From Rhodanobacter sp. C06 (lineage in GTDB: Bacteria > Pseudomonadota > Gammaproteobacteria > Xanthomonadales > Rhodanobacteraceae), in contig NZ_MUNP01000028.1 in assembly GCF_002001105.1 (NCBI RefSeq), positions 1-64,000 of the forward strand: a DNA stretch of 64,000 bases. The letters run 5' to 3'. Made by a program: the position numbers and the translations under genes. Under the pieces are notes generated by a model. That model made no database searches, was not told the origin of the DNA, and was given only the letters and a program-made list of their open reading frames with translations. Shown here piece after piece: positions 1-9,994 of the stretch (within the stretch, counting starts at the first letter, position 1; each line of letters starts with the position of its first letter).

Positions 1-57
1 CTGTTTGCGCTGGTCAACCTATGGATGGCGCGCGGGATACTGCTGCAACCGAGATAG
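1..57 (+). CDS. C-terminal 18 residues of a protein, possibly an IS5-type transposase
   Basis: An open frame enters from the left edge and stops at a TAG ending at 57. The visible tail reads LFALVNLWMARGILLQPR. From memory, tails of this kind (L-F-x-L-x-N-L-W-M-x-R) occur at the end of some IS5-family transposases, and an element end next to an integrase island would fit. Eighteen residues cannot establish the family. Confidence 0.35.
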   Translation: MFALVNLWMARGILLQPR

Positions 58-254
58 GGTTGCTGCGTCCGCCGTGGCCTGAAAAGGCTGGCGGCGGCAC
101 GAAGAACATGGAATGGGGCTCGCGGGCGGGAGCATCTTGCCTGCCGCTGGCTCAAATACGCGCCGAGAGCATGAGGCGGTGATTGATCAGACCATCCCTA
201 GAGGCAGGGTCGATCCGTTCCTGAAAATCGTCTTCGCGCATTCATACAGATTTC
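58..254. other. Gene-free stretch left of the HTH regulator
   Basis: No convincing coding frame is present. The string GATCAGACCATCCC near 187-200, followed by TAG, could be the terminal repeat of the insertion sequence whose transposase tail ends at 57. Its partner end is outside the window, so this is a guess. Nothing else stands out. Confidence 0.3.
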
Positions 255-274
255 TATAATGAGTTAACTCATTA
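255..274 (+). promoter_or_regulatory. Promoter -10 with overlapping 18-bp palindromic operator
   Basis: TATAAT at 255-260 is a perfect -10 hexamer. It overlaps the perfect 18-bp palindrome TAATGAGTTAACTCATTA at 257-274, placing the predicted start of transcription inside the palindrome. The leader to the ATG at 290 would be only about 22 nt and contains a purine-rich AGAGAG. An operator here, directly before a small HTH protein, suggests autorepression. No good -35 hexamer is visible. Confidence 0.65.
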
Positions 275-289
275 AATAGAGAGAACCGT

Positions 290-643
290 ATGAAAAGTAA
301 AGCTGACGTTGCCAACTACATCGAACACATCCTCGCCGCCTCCGGTAAATCCAACAAAGACATCGCCAAAGAAATCGGCTATGAAGCCCCCAATATCCTG
401 TCGATGCTGAAGAGTGGCGACACCAAGGTGCCGCTGGCACGCATCCCGGCCATTGCCAAAGCAACAGGAACGGATCCGAAGGTGCTCCTGGATCTCTGCC
501 TTGAGGCGTATGACCCGGAGCTTCATCGTTTGTTGTCCGAGCTGGCACCCAGCATGTTGATCTCCCGGGAAGAGCTTCAGCTGGTGCGGTTCGTTCGACG
601 AGTATTGCGCGCTCCGGGAAGGCTTTCGTCTTGCCTAGCGTGA
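290..643 (+). CDS. Small XRE/Cro-type helix-turn-helix regulator
   Basis: This 117-aa protein has a Cro/CI-like HTH at about residues 17-60 (KDIAKEIGY, then PNILSMLKSG). The short C-terminal half has no recognisable effector domain. Its ATG follows AGAGAG and the -10/palindrome unit at 255-274, so it is probably an autoregulated repressor of the integrative element. It converges on the 533-aa unknown gene, with 48 bp between them. The family call rests on the HTH pattern. What it regulates beyond itself is unknown. Confidence 0.75.
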   Translation: MKSKADVANYIEHILAASGKSNKDIAKEIGYEAPNILSMLKSGDTKVPLARIPAIAKATGTDPKVLLDLCLEAYDPELHRLLSELAPSMLISREELQLVRFVRRVLRAPGRLSSCLA

Positions 644-691
644 TCACGAGCGACGATCCACCGCCAGAATCACACGCGCTGTTGTTGGTCT

Positions 692-2293
692 TCAGCTCGT
701 AGGCGTCGACGCTCCATTCCGGATGACCTCATACAGCTCTTTGGCAGCGCCAGCCTTAACCCCTGCGGAGTAGCAGTCAGCCACAACTTGGCCGCTTTGC
801 GCCACGAGCGCAGCAAACTGCGCAGGACTACCTTGGTAGAAGCGCATTCCCGTCACCGGATTGCGAAGATCGAACATGGAGAGAAGATATTTTCCTTCGT
901 CTATCGGAGCGACTTTACGTTTCATGTCCTGGATTACCTGCTTACGCAGTGACAGATCATCTGGATCCCAGACGAGATCCTCACGGAGTTGGTTGATCAG
1001 CCTCCTTGAGAACCAAGACGGTAACCCGAACCGCTGACGCATACCCGACCAGTGCTTGAGAATGGCCTCTCGATCTACCCGAGCGCGTTCAAGCAAGACC
1101 CCACCAGCGACTTCGCAACAGTCAGAGGACCAATAAACCGACGAAAGCAGCACAGATGGGACACGGTTAGCCCACTCGCATCGGGCAACGTCATCAACGA
1201 GCTTCGAATACTCTTCTGCCAACTGGCTGTTAAGGTCACTCAGACGCTCTTGGTGCACACGCCGTCCATCTAGAGGCAAGCCGTAACGCATGTAAGCAAG
1301 CATTTCCTGCTGCCCGTCCTCCAGCACAATCGCGTCCGCTGCGTCGCTCAGATCATTGGCGCGCATCGCGAGAAACAACGTGATCCCGCCACCATCATCC
1401 CGCCGTGTCCAGACTGCCGCCATGTCAACTGGCCCAAGGCGGTGTTCCAAGGATCGCCGCAAATGACGCTGCAGGGTGGTCACCCCATTGTCACGCGCCA
1501 AAAAGCGCTCAGCCGCCAAGGCTGGCAGGTCAATAGCAAGGAACCCGACATCAGGCTCTGGGGTCTCGTCACGCCACTGCGAGACAGAAGGACCGCTACG
1601 AGGGTCTGCTGCAAGATTGGCGAATCGAACACCGAGCACCAGCTCCCGGACTTGCCTGGACTGGCGCCCCAAGGGGCCGACCTTCTTCCATGCCGGCAGC
1701 TTGCTGAAGCAAGGATCCGGGATGCTCACCATAGAGGGAGGCTTACTGAAGCTCACTCCGGGACGAGGGATGTTGTTCCGCCCGTTCCCTTCTTCTTTCT
1801 TGTTATTACAGATAGAAGAAGAGTTACTAACATATAAGGGAAAATTGGAACAATTTCCCCCTTGGATTCCCGGATTTGAGATGGAACTCCACACCATGGA
1901 GTAGTTACGGCGCGAGAAGTCCCGGAGCAGATCCATGGCCTCAACCAAACCACGTTTCGCATGGTAGGCATGGTATGGAAGGTATTTGGGGACCGGGTCA
2001 ACTTCCATGGACAGCAGCTCGTCGACCCAGTCAGGTTCGGCAGCCGCACTCGAAGCGACGACAGGGACACCCTTGGAAGAATTTCCCTTCGGATGGGTTT
2101 GGACACTTTCCCCCAGCCCTTCTTCGTCACCGTCACTCAACAACCCCAGCCCACGAAGGTCCTCTAACCCTTCCTTCGTAAGGCGATCGATTTCATTCTC
2201 GATATCAAAAAGTAGTGGATTGTCACCAAGGTGGCCCTGCAATTCGGCAAAGTAGCCGATCCAATCTTGGTTCGCAGCGATCTGCTCCGTCAT
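692..2293 (-). CDS. Unrecognised 533-aa protein of the tRNA-Pro element
   Basis: I do not recognise the family. The protein is soluble-looking, with no signal peptide or membrane helix. It has an acidic N-terminal third, a low-complexity Ser/Asn-rich middle (around residues 130-165), and a better-ordered C-terminal half rich in Trp, Arg and Leu (about 215-530). The ATG at 2293 follows GGAGAACAGAT, a good ribosome site. Codon use is less GC-biased than in the core genes, consistent with transfer. It lies downstream of the integrase on the same strand. A cargo function such as defence or regulation is possible, but no motif supports one. Confidence 0.7.
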   Translation of the reverse strand: MTEQIAANQDWIGYFAELQGHLGDNPLLFDIENEIDRLTKEGLEDLRGLGLLSDGDEEGLGESVQTHPKGNSSKGVPVVASSAAAEPDWVDELLSMEVDPVPKYLPYHAYHAKRGLVEAMDLLRDFSRRNYSMVWSSISNPGIQGGNCSNFPLYVSNSSSICNNKKEEGNGRNNIPRPGVSFSKPPSMVSIPDPCFSKLPAWKKVGPLGRQSRQVRELVLGVRFANLAADPRSGPSVSQWRDETPEPDVGFLAIDLPALAAERFLARDNGVTTLQRHLRRSLEHRLGPVDMAAVWTRRDDGGGITLFLAMRANDLSDAADAIVLEDGQQEMLAYMRYGLPLDGRRVHQERLSDLNSQLAEEYSKLVDDVARCEWANRVPSVLLSSVYWSSDCCEVAGGVLLERARVDREAILKHWSGMRQRFGLPSWFSRRLINQLREDLVWDPDDLSLRKQVIQDMKRKVAPIDEGKYLLSMFDLRNPVTGMRFYQGSPAQFAALVAQSGQVVADCYSAGVKAGAAKELYEVIRNGASTPTS

Positions 2294-2462
2294 ATCTGTT
2301 CTCCGGGTCCATATCCCACGGACTGCCTGCCAACCCGTGTAGATATTTATCTATAGTCAGCTCTGACTTATCGCGGCTCACGCCGTTTAGCCGGATTTCA
2401 GTTTCGACTTGCATAGGTCCGCCCTGGAACGAGCCCTCGCTGCTCTTCATCGCCCGGAACAA
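2223..2462 (-). CDS. Possible small ORF between integrase and 533-aa gene
   Basis: This 79-aa frame starts at 2462, 26 nt after the integrase stop on the same strand, and overlaps the 533-aa gene by 71 bp. It is hydrophilic (KSELTIDKYLHGL in the middle) and resembles no family I know, including excisionases. The ribosome site of the downstream gene lies inside it, so translational coupling is possible. The large overlap makes it doubtful. Confidence 0.3.
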   Translation of the reverse strand: MFRAMKSSEGSFQGGPMQVETEIRLNGVSRDKSELTIDKYLHGLAGSPWDMDPENRYDGADRCEPRLDRLLCRIAGPPW

Positions 2463-2488
2463 CCTGCCGGGTAACTGTGCACTTCAGT

Positions 2489-4006
2489 TCAAACTCTGTA
2501 GGACAGCTGCGAGACCATCTCTACGCGCCGTTCCAACGTGACGCTTTGCCCAGCGCCGTAGCCGGCTGTCATACGCGCGATCTCCACGCCGTGACCGATA
2601 AGTGGCGCTATCTCGTGGTCGGGAAATCCGGCTGCACGCAGCTTGGTCACCACCGTGTGTCGGAACCGATGCATCGCACCGCGAGCGTCCTGGGCGATGT
2701 CGAGACGTGCCAGAAACTTTCGGAACCATTTCCCGATCGGGGTGGCACGGCGTCCGTACCTGTCCGGAAAGACCTCCTCGAAGAACCACTCGTGCCCCTT
2801 GTCGATGGCTTGCTGCCGGACATCAAGCAGCCCTAGCCGCACCAGCTCACTATGGATAGGTACGACGCGCCGTGAGGTTCGGGTCTTGAGCTGCTGACCC
2901 TCCCCGTCGTCGGTGATGTCGAACACCCACATCCCGTCAACAGAACGAATGTCCATGCACCGGAGCTGTGCGATTTCGCCAAGCCGCGCCCCTGTGTAGG
3001 CACAGATCAGGGGAACCCAGTAGCGCCAGTCCCGAATGCAATACGTCCCAGTTGCGGACTGGTTCTTCTCCGACTCGCACCCTGTGAAGGCTTTCGCCTG
3101 CAGGATCGCCTTGACCTCTCCATCCGTAAACGGACGCATGCGCTGGTCCGGCCGGGCATCCTTCACCAGCGTCGTTCGAAAACTCTCTGCCTTGAAGCCG
3201 GTGGTGTTGAGCTCCAGCCAGACACCGAACGCCGATAGCTGGGAGAGCTTGTTGTTGATGGTCTTGGGTGCGATCGGCTCAGCACCATCCTTCCCGGCCT
3301 GCGCGATGACCTTGGCGAAGGACATGCCGGGGTAGAGATGCTCGGCATTCTTCGGGTAACCACGCAATGCTCGTTTGAAGGCAGCGACGTGTTCGGCCGT
3401 ATAAGCCGACACCGGCAGCTCGCCCGCGGATTCGACGAAACGCCGGATGGTGGCGCGGCGATCGGTCACGGCACGGGGATTGCCCTGCGCGTGCTGTTCT
3501 TCGAAATAGCGCTCGAAGTAATCCATCAGTCGCTGGCCACGGGGAGGCTTCGCAGGTCTCGTCGACAAGCCTCCAGACACAGCCGGAGCCTCTTTGAGCG
3601 GCTCGGGCCCAACGACATCGCCCTGAGTTGTGACCAGTGGCGACAGCGTTACAACTGCAGGGAGAGAGGCCTGCGCACGCCCTCGGGCAGCTCGTGAAGG
3701 AAGGGCTGGAGGGAGAGCTGCCCCGGAAGTGAGGTCACTCCACTCCCGCTCCATCTGATCAAGCCATTCGGCCTTGGCATCGGCGGCACGCTTACGCGCC
3801 AGCCAAACCTCGGCCGTGCCAAGCGAACGCCACACCTCACACCCCACGGGAAGACCACGGGCGCGGCGAAGGCGTTGAAGCTGGGAGGGACGCGCAAGTC
3901 GCAGGTAGAAGATGCGACCGCGAAGAACGAGATGGGTTTCGTGAGCCACGAGATCTCCAGGGTTGGGAGATCCTTGGGCCCTCGTCATGTGACGTGGCAG
4001 TTCCAC
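2489..4006 (-). CDS. Tyrosine recombinase / phage-type integrase
   Basis: This 505-aa tyrosine recombinase would catalyse integration and excision of the element at tRNA-Pro. The C-terminal catalytic domain shows the Arg box (YTGARLGEIAQLR), HxxR (HRFRH, about residue 450), a GHG box (LIGHG) and the nucleophile Tyr in TAGYGAG near residue 487. A core-binding/SAM-like region (about 170-285) and an N-terminal arm-binding segment precede it. The frame opens with GTG at 4006. An ATG at 3988 (residue 7) is the alternative, and neither has a strong ribosome site. It is transcribed away from the adjacent tRNA. Confidence 0.92.
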   Translation of the reverse strand: MELPRHMTRAQGSPNPGDLVAHETHLVLRGRIFYLRLARPSQLQRLRRARGLPVGCEVWRSLGTAEVWLARKRAADAKAEWLDQMEREWSDLTSGAALPPALPSRAARGRAQASLPAVVTLSPLVTTQGDVVGPEPLKEAPAVSGGLSTRPAKPPRGQRLMDYFERYFEEQHAQGNPRAVTDRRATIRRFVESAGELPVSAYTAEHVAAFKRALRGYPKNAEHLYPGMSFAKVIAQAGKDGAEPIAPKTINNKLSQLSAFGVWLELNTTGFKAESFRTTLVKDARPDQRMRPFTDGEVKAILQAKAFTGCESEKNQSATGTYCIRDWRYWVPLICAYTGARLGEIAQLRCMDIRSVDGMWVFDITDDGEGQQLKTRTSRRVVPIHSELVRLGLLDVRQQAIDKGHEWFFEEVFPDRYGRRATPIGKWFRKFLARLDIAQDARGAMHRFRHTVVTKLRAAGFPDHEIAPLIGHGVEIARMTAGYGAGQSVTLERRVEMVSQLSYRV

Positions 4007-4026
4007 GTAGCACTTTGACGTAGCAC
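3992..4026. repeat. Three 13-bp-phased repeats at the integrase start
   Basis: ACGTGGCAG (3992), ACGTAGCAC (4005) and ACGTAGCAC (4018) recur at exactly 13-bp spacing over the integrase start region. They are candidates for integrase arm-type sites or for an operator controlling int. Confidence 0.5.
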
Positions 4027-4042
4027 CTTCGAAAAACCGGGA

Positions 4043-4057
4043 TTACGTACTACGTAA
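4043..4057. promoter_or_regulatory. Perfect palindrome between integrase and tRNA-Pro
   Basis: TTACGTACTACGTAA is a perfect palindrome around a central C, located between the integrase start and the tRNA 3' end. It shares TACGTA with the neighbouring ACGTA repeats. This position suits a recombinase or repressor binding site. Confidence 0.45.
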
Positions 4058-4081
4058 CCCCTTGTCCCACTTAGGTGTTGA

Positions 4082-4158
4082 TGGTCGGGGCGGCCGGATT
4101 CGAACCGACGACCCTTTGCCCCCCAGGCAAATGCGCTACCAGGCTGCGCTACGCCCCG
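4082..4158 (-). tRNA. tRNA-Pro (anticodon GGG)
   Basis: The 77-nt minus-strand sequence folds as a tRNA. It has a CGGGGCG/CGCCCCG acceptor stem, a D arm, an anticodon arm TTTGC-CTGGGGG-GCAAA giving anticodon GGG, a TTCGAAT T loop, discriminator A and an encoded CCA end. It is intact and follows the merR-like gene on the same strand. The integrative element begins at its 3' end. Confidence 0.95.
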
Positions 4159-4246
4159 ACTTGGACTTGAAAGGCGGCAACGTGGCCGCCTTCTGCGCTT
4201 CGCGATCATGCGATCGGAAAGCGCGAACTATAACAGAGGAATGCGC

Positions 4247-4603
4247 TCAGCGGCGCAGCAGGGCAAGGACTTCTTCCAGCTCCAGCCGCACCTGGTGCAC
4301 GATCTGGTGCGACATGCTCGCCTCGACGCGCGCCTGCGGGCCTTCCAGCCGCGCACGGGCACCAGTGATGGTGAAGCCCTCGTCGTACAGCAGCGCACGG
4401 ATCTGGCGGATCATCAGCACGTCGTGGCGCTGGTAGTAGCGGCGATTGCCGCGGCGCTTCACCGGGTTCAGCGCGGGGAACTCCTGCTCCCAGTAACGCA
4501 GCACGTGCGGCTTCACCCCGCACAGCTCGCCCACTTCACCGATGGTGAAGTAGCGCTTGGCCGGAATGGCAGGCAGCTCGGTGTTATTCCCTTGGTCCAG
4601 CAT
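4247..4603 (-). CDS. MerR-family transcriptional regulator downstream of ihfA
   Basis: This 118-aa protein has a winged-HTH of the MerR type at residues 18-88 ([24 protein letters not shown], then [19 protein letters not shown]). A short C-terminal helix (about 92-118) probably forms the dimer coiled coil. There is no cysteine-based metal site. Its start overlaps the end of ihfA by 20 bp, so it is the last protein gene of the translation operon. From general knowledge, a MerR-like gene commonly follows ihfA in Pseudomonas and Xanthomonas relatives. Its target is unknown. Confidence 0.9.
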   Translation of the reverse strand: MLDQGNNTELPAIPAKRYFTIGEVGELCGVKPHVLRYWEQEFPALNPVKRRGNRRYYQRHDVLMIRQIRALLYDEGFTITGARARLEGPQARVEASMSHQIVHQVRLELEEVLALLRR

Positions 4604-4883
4604 AGCCCTCGACTCGCACCTTGAGTTTCTGCCCTGGCCGGAACGTCACCACCCGCCGCGCCGAGATCGGAATCTCCTCGCCGGTCTTGGGGTTGCGCCC
4701 TGGTCGCTGGTTCTTCTCGCGCAGGTCGAAATTGCCGAAACCCGACAGTTTCACCTGCTCCCCTCTTTCCAGTGCTTCGCGGACCACCTCGAAGCAAGCG
4801 TCCACGAATTCCTTGGCTTCCCGCTTGTTGAGGCCCACGTCAAGGAAAAGCCGCTCGGCCATATCCGCCTTGGTCAGCGCCAT
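4584..4883 (-). CDS. ihfA: Integration host factor subunit alpha
   Basis: At 99 aa this is the usual IhfA length. It starts [13 protein letters not shown] and contains the HU/IHF DNA-bending beta-arm signature [17 protein letters not shown] around residues 62-78. IHF alpha pairs with IHF beta to bend DNA in recombination, replication and sigma-54 transcription, the last being relevant to the sigma-54 promoter proposed at 31227. The ATG at 4883 lies one nucleotide after the pheT stop and has GAGAGG as ribosome site, so the two genes are translationally coupled. Confidence 0.97.
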   Translation of the reverse strand: MALTKADMAERLFLDVGLNKREAKEFVDACFEVVREALERGEQVKLSGFGNFDLREKNQRPGRNPKTGEEIPISARRVVTFRPGQKLKVRVEGYAGPRE

Positions 4884-4884
4884 C

Positions 4885-7263
4885 TCATCCTCTCAACTTG
4901 GCCTTGCATTCCCGCTCCAGTGCGGCGATGGCCTGCCGCACGCAACGGTCTGCGTCGTCGTCGACAAGCGTGCGGGAAGCATCCTGCAAAATCAAGCCCA
5001 TAGCGAGACTTTTTCGGCCCGCTTCGACCCCCTTGCCACTGTAGCGGTCGAACAGGCGCAGCTCCTTCAGCACGCCGCCGAGCGTGCTGCGGACGACCTC
5101 GCCGATCCGCGACCAGGTAACCTCTTCCGGCACTTCGACGGCGATGTCGCGGCGCACCGAGGGGAAACGGGCCACCGGTTGTGCCTTGGGCAGGCGGCGC
5201 GCCAGCAGCGGTTCGAGTGCCAGCTCCAGCACGTGCACGTCCGGCCCCAGGTCCAGTGCCTTGGCCAGCTGCGGGTGCAAGGCCCCCAGCCAGCCAGCCG
5301 TCTCACCGTCGCGCGAGAGGCGTGCGCCACGGCCCGGATGCAGCCAGCCCGGCAGATCGTCGGTATGCACCGACCAACGCTCCGGCTCACCGCCCCAGGC
5401 CAGCAAGGCATCCAGGTCACCCTTGAGATCGAAGAAATCCAGCGCACGGGACGGCTCGCCCCACTGCTCGGCACGGGCAGTACCGCAGGCGGCAATGGCC
5501 AGGCTGGGGGTTTCGATCGGTGGATTGCCCTCCGCAAACACGCGCGCCACTTCGAACAACCGCACCCGCTCCTGCTGGCGCGCACGGTTGTGGCGCAACG
5601 CCTCGACCAGTCCAGGCAGCAGCGAGGGGCGCATCACCGCGAGATCGGCCGACAACGGATTGGCCAGAGGCACGCCCTGCCCGGCCAGCCCCCACTGCAC
5701 CAGCAGCTCGTTGGCGACGAAGGACAGGTTCACCGCCTCGAAGTGGCCCCGCGCGGCCAGCTGCTCGCGCAGGGCCAGTTCGCCGATACGCGCCTCCGGC
5801 TCGGCCGCCAGTGCCAGCGCGCCGGCGGGCGTGGCGGTAGGGATATTGTCGTAGCCGAAGATGCGAGCGACTTCCTCGACCAGATCCTCTTCGCGCTCGA
5901 TGTCGAAACGGCTGCTGGGCGCGGTGATCTGCCAGCCATCGACCTGCGGCTCCACCTTCATGCCCAGCGCGGTGAAGATGCGTGCCACTTCGGCATCGGC
6001 CACTTCCACGCCCAGCACGCGCCGGAGGCGCGCGCGACGCAGCGCCACAGGTGCCGGCTTCGGCAAGTCGGCGAGGTTCTCCGCCACCAGCACGGGTCCG
6101 GCCTGCCCGCCGGCGATCGCCAGCAGCAGCTCGGTGGCGCGCTCCAGCGCGCGACGTGGCAACTCGGGATCGACGCCGCGCTCGAAGCGGTGCGAGGCAT
6201 CGGTGTGCAGTCCGAGCTTGCGCGCGCGGCCCATGATCGCGGCCGGCACGAAGTGCGCGGCCTCGAAGAAGATGTTGCACGTGGCGTCGGTGACGCGCGA
6301 ATCGAAGCCGCCCATCACGCCGGCCACCGCCAGCGCCTTGCTGTCGTCGGCGACCAGTACGAAGCCGGTATCGGGCTTCGCCTCGCTACCGTCGAGCAGC
6401 TTCAGCGTCTCGCCGGCGCGCGCATGACGCACCACGACGTCGCCTTCGAGCCTGTCGTTGTCGAAGGCATGCATGGGCTGGCCCAGCTCCAGCATCACGT
6501 AGTTGGTGACGTCCACCACCGCGCTGATCGGGCGCAGGCCCGCGCGACGCAGACGCTCGGCCAGCCACAGCGGCGTGCGCGCCGTAGCGTCGATGCCTTC
6601 GACGACGCGGCCGAGGTAGCGCGGCGCGTCCTTGCCGGCTTCGAGACGAATGCCGCGGCGGGCCTGACTCGTCACCGGCGCCGGCGCCTGCTCGCCGGTC
6701 TTCACGCGGCTGCCGAACAGTGCGGCCACGTCGTGCGCGAGCCCGTAGAGCCCGAGGCAGTCAGGGCGGTTCGGCGTGAGCTTCAGCTCGATGCTGGCGT
6801 CGGGCAAGCCAAGGTAGGTCGCCAACGGCTGGCCGACCGGTGCGTCCAGCGGCAGCTCCAGCAGACCCGAGGCATCGGCGTCGATGCCAAGCTCTTTCGC
6901 CGAGCACAGCATGCCGAACGACTCCACACCGCGCAGTTTCGCCGCCTTGATCGCGATGCCGCCCGGCAGGTTCGCGCCCACCGTGGCCAGCGGCACCTTG
7001 ATGCCCACGCGCGCATTCGGCGCGCCGCAGACGATCTGCAGCGGTGCGCCCTGCCCTGCGTCGACCTTGCACACCTGCAGGCGGTCCGCTTCGGGATGCT
7101 TTTCGGCACCGACGATCTCGGCCACCACCACACCGTCCAGGCCTTCGCCCAGCGGCGTGAGTTCTTCCACTTCCAGCCCGGCCATGGTCAGCGCATGCGC
7201 CAGCGTGGCGCGATTCGCCTTGATCTCGACCAGCTCGCGCAGCCAGTTTTCGGAGAATTTCAT
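4885..7263 (-). CDS. pheT: Phenylalanyl-tRNA synthetase beta subunit
   Basis: This 792-aa protein has the normal PheT length and begins [14 protein letters not shown]. It contains the N-terminal tRNA-binding (EMAP/OB) domain (about 40-150), the B3/B4 editing region, B5, and a C-terminal ferredoxin-like anticodon-binding domain (ending near 791). With PheS it forms the alpha2beta2 enzyme that charges tRNA-Phe. It is 18 bp from pheS and 1 bp from ihfA in the same operon. Confidence 0.97.
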   Translation of the reverse strand: MKFSENWLRELVEIKANRATLAHALTMAGLEVEELTPLGEGLDGVVVAEIVGAEKHPEADRLQVCKVDAGQGAPLQIVCGAPNARVGIKVPLATVGANLPGGIAIKAAKLRGVESFGMLCSAKELGIDADASGLLELPLDAPVGQPLATYLGLPDASIELKLTPNRPDCLGLYGLAHDVAALFGSRVKTGEQAPAPVTSQARRGIRLEAGKDAPRYLGRVVEGIDATARTPLWLAERLRRAGLRPISAVVDVTNYVMLELGQPMHAFDNDRLEGDVVVRHARAGETLKLLDGSEAKPDTGFVLVADDSKALAVAGVMGGFDSRVTDATCNIFFEAAHFVPAAIMGRARKLGLHTDASHRFERGVDPELPRRALERATELLLAIAGGQAGPVLVAENLADLPKPAPVALRRARLRRVLGVEVADAEVARIFTALGMKVEPQVDGWQITAPSSRFDIEREEDLVEEVARIFGYDNIPTATPAGALALAAEPEARIGELALREQLAARGHFEAVNLSFVANELLVQWGLAGQGVPLANPLSADLAVMRPSLLPGLVEALRHNRARQQERVRLFEVARVFAEGNPPIETPSLAIAACGTARAEQWGEPSRALDFFDLKGDLDALLAWGGEPERWSVHTDDLPGWLHPGRGARLSRDGETAGWLGALHPQLAKALDLGPDVHVLELALEPLLARRLPKAQPVARFPSVRRDIAVEVPEEVTWSRIGEVVRSTLGGVLKELRLFDRYSGKGVEAGRKSLAMGLILQDASRTLVDDDADRCVRQAIAALERECKAKLRG

Positions 7264-7281
7264 CGTGTGTTCCCTGCCGGT

Positions 7282-8429
<1,148 letters not shown>

Positions 8430-8449
8430 CGAACGCAAAAAGCGCGCTA

Positions 8450-8489
8450 CCAAAACAAAGCGGGGAGAAGGCGTTGGCCTTCTCCCCGC
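8450..8489 (-). terminator. Intrinsic terminator or attenuator between rplT and pheS
   Basis: A perfect 13-bp stem (8460-8472 with 8477-8489, loop GTTG) is followed on the minus strand by TTTGTTTTG. It lies 32 bp after the rplT stop and before pheS. In E. coli an attenuator with a Phe-rich leader peptide occupies this position. No Phe-rich peptide is visible here, so this may be a plain partial terminator. Confidence 0.8.
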
Positions 8490-8521
8490 TTGATTCACAT
8501 CATATCGTCAGTGGTCGACGA

Positions 8522-8881
8522 TCAAGCGGCCAGCGCGGCCTTCGCTTTTTCGGCGATCGCGCCAAACGCCTTGATGTCGTGCACGGCGATGTCGGCCAGC
8601 ACCTTGCGGTCGACCGTGATGCCGGCCTTCAGCAGGCCGTTGATCAGGCGGCTGTAGGACAGGCCGAACTGACGGGCCGCCGCATTGATACGCACGATCC
8701 ACAGGGCACGGAACTGGCGCTTCTTCTGCTTGCGGCCGATGTACGCGTACTGGCCAGCCTTGATGACGGCCTGGTTCGCTACGCGGAAAACCTTGCGGCG
8801 GGCGTTGTAGTAGCCCTTCGCGCGGCCGATGATCTTCTTGTGACGACGACGGGCGGTAACGCCACGCTTTACACGAGCCAT
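8522..8881 (-). CDS. rplT: 50S ribosomal protein L20
   Basis: This 119-aa basic protein starts MARVKRGV and has the L20 signature in [16 protein letters not shown] around residues 51-66. It binds 23S rRNA early in 50S assembly. In E. coli it also represses translation of rpmI-rplT. The ATG at 8881 has GGAGG eight nucleotides upstream. It follows rpmI by 17 bp. Confidence 0.98.
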   Translation of the reverse strand: MARVKRGVTARRRHKKIIGRAKGYYNARRKVFRVANQAVIKAGQYAYIGRKQKKRQFRALWIVRINAAARQFGLSYSRLINGLLKAGITVDRKVLADIAVHDIKAFGAIAEKAKAALAA

Positions 8882-8898
8882 GGTCTAGTCCTCCCGTC

Positions 8899-9096
8899 TC
8901 AGAGATACGGCAACATGCGAGCCACACCCTTGGTGTCGCACGCCTTGACGTGGTTGGTGGCGCGCAGGTTGCGCTTACGCTTGGTCGACTTCTTGGTCAG
9001 GATGTGCGACTTGAAGGCGTGACCGGCCTTGAACTTGCCGGAAGCGGTCTTGCGAAAACGCTTCGCCGCCGCCCGGTTGGTCTTGATCTTGGGCAT
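8899..9096 (-). CDS. rpmI: 50S ribosomal protein L35
   Basis: The 65-aa sequence starts [14 protein letters not shown] and ends RMLPYL, as expected of L35. The frame is open much further upstream, but the ATG at 9096 with AAGGAG just before it gives exactly the family length. It sits between infC and rplT in the conserved operon. Confidence 0.97.
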   Translation of the reverse strand: MPKIKTNRAAAKRFRKTASGKFKAGHAFKSHILTKKSTKRKRNLRATNHVKACDTKGVARMLPYL

Positions 9097-9270
9097 GGTG
9101 ATGCTCCTTGATGAGGCTGCGCTCTGTGCAAGAGCAGCCCGGTTTCTGACTGATTCGGCGGCGACCGCGAGGCCGCACTTTCCATCCTGCCGACATCGGT
9201 GCACGACCCTTCCTGGCGGGTCGAACGGGCGATTATACGGGGGATGCGGGGCTGGCGCCAGCCCGTGCCC

Positions 9271-9400
9271 ACTCCTCTCCCGCCGGGGAGAGGGTCGGGG
9301 GTGAGCGGCGGATACTCGCGCGAACGCAGCCCGGAAGCGGGCTTCGACGCGGCCTTGTGGCAGGACCACCCCTTTTGCCCCCTCCCCGGTGGGGGAAGGA
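9271..9400. repeat. Second MITE-like palindromic element, between infC and rpmI
   Basis: This has the same architecture as 8294-8429. Outer CTCTCCC/GGGGAGAG-type arms lie at 9271-9308 and about 9365-9400. The central palindrome AGCCCG-GAAG-CGGGCT at 9328-9343 is again at the exact centre, and the core GAAGCGxGCTTCGA is shared with the other element. The right arm is more degenerate. It occupies most of the 370-bp gap between infC and rpmI, and nothing coding is seen there. Confidence 0.5.
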
Positions 9401-9466
9401 AACGAGCGGTGCCGGGCGGGTTCGATCCGCACGAGCGATACGGCAGCCGGAAGGCCACCGTTCGCT

Positions 9467-9994
9467 TCACTGCTTCTTCTTGGGGCCGATCATCATGACC
9501 ATCTGGCGCCCCTCCAGGCGCGGGAAGGACTCGACCTGGCCGTTCTCGCCGACGTCTTCCTGGATCTTCTTGGCCAGGTTCTGGCCGAGGTCCTGGTGCG
9601 ACATCTCGCGGCCGCGGAAGCGGATGGTGACCTTGACCTTGTCACCCTCTTCCAGGAAGCGAAGCATGTTGCGCAGCTTGATCTGGTAGTCGCCCACGTC
9701 CGTGACCGGACGGAACTTCACTTCCTTGATCTCGACCTGCTTCTGCTTCTTCTTGGCCGCCTGGGCCTTCTTCTGGGCTTCGAACTTGAACTTGCCGTAG
9801 TCCATGATGCGGCAGACCGGCGGGTCGCCGTTCGGCTGGATCTCGACCAGGTCCATCCCCGCTTCCTGCGCCAGTGCCAGCGCCTCGTCGCGGGTGAGGA
9901 TGCCCAGCTGCTCAGCATCGGCGCCGATCACGCGTACGCGTGGAACGCGGATTTCCAGGTTGCGGCGATTACCCTTGTTGTCGGTGGTAGCGAT
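9467..9994 (-). CDS. infC: Translation initiation factor IF-3, starting at ATC
   Basis: IF-3 prevents premature subunit joining and checks the start codon. The in-frame GTG at 9931 would remove part of the N-terminal domain. The frame instead extends to an ATC at 9994-9992, eight nucleotides after GGAGG, giving a 175-aa protein that begins (M)[20 protein letters not shown], as IF-3 normally does. No ATG, GTG or TTG is available in frame at that position. E. coli infC uses AUU, and this non-AUG start underlies IF-3 autoregulation there. It is followed by rpmI and preceded by thrS. Confidence 0.95.
   Translation of the reverse strand: MATTDNKGNRRNLEIRVPRVRVIGADAEQLGILTRDEALALAQEAGMDLVEIQPNGDPPVCRIMDYGKFKFEAQKKAQAAKKKQKQVEIKEVKFRPVTDVGDYQIKLRNMLRFLEEGDKVKVTIRFRGREMSHQDLGQNLAKKIQEDVGENGQVESFPRLEGRQMVMMIGPKKKQ

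Larger units (their letters stand above)
1..4081. mobile_element. Right part of an integrative element inserted at tRNA-Pro
   Basis: A tyrosine integrase is transcribed away from the 3' end of tRNA-Pro(GGG), with its start codon about 76 bp from the tRNA. This is the usual arrangement of a genomic island or prophage using a tRNA 3' end as attachment site. The interior genes (HTH regulator, 533-aa unknown) look less GC-rich than the core genes to the right. No second copy of the tRNA-Pro 3' end is visible between 1 and 290, so the distal attachment site lies left of the window and the left boundary given here is only the window edge. Confidence 0.65.

Noticed and set aside
9899-9931. GTG at 9931 as the infC start
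   Set aside because: It removes the conserved IF-3 N-terminal residues and lacks the GGAGG that precedes the ATC at 9994.
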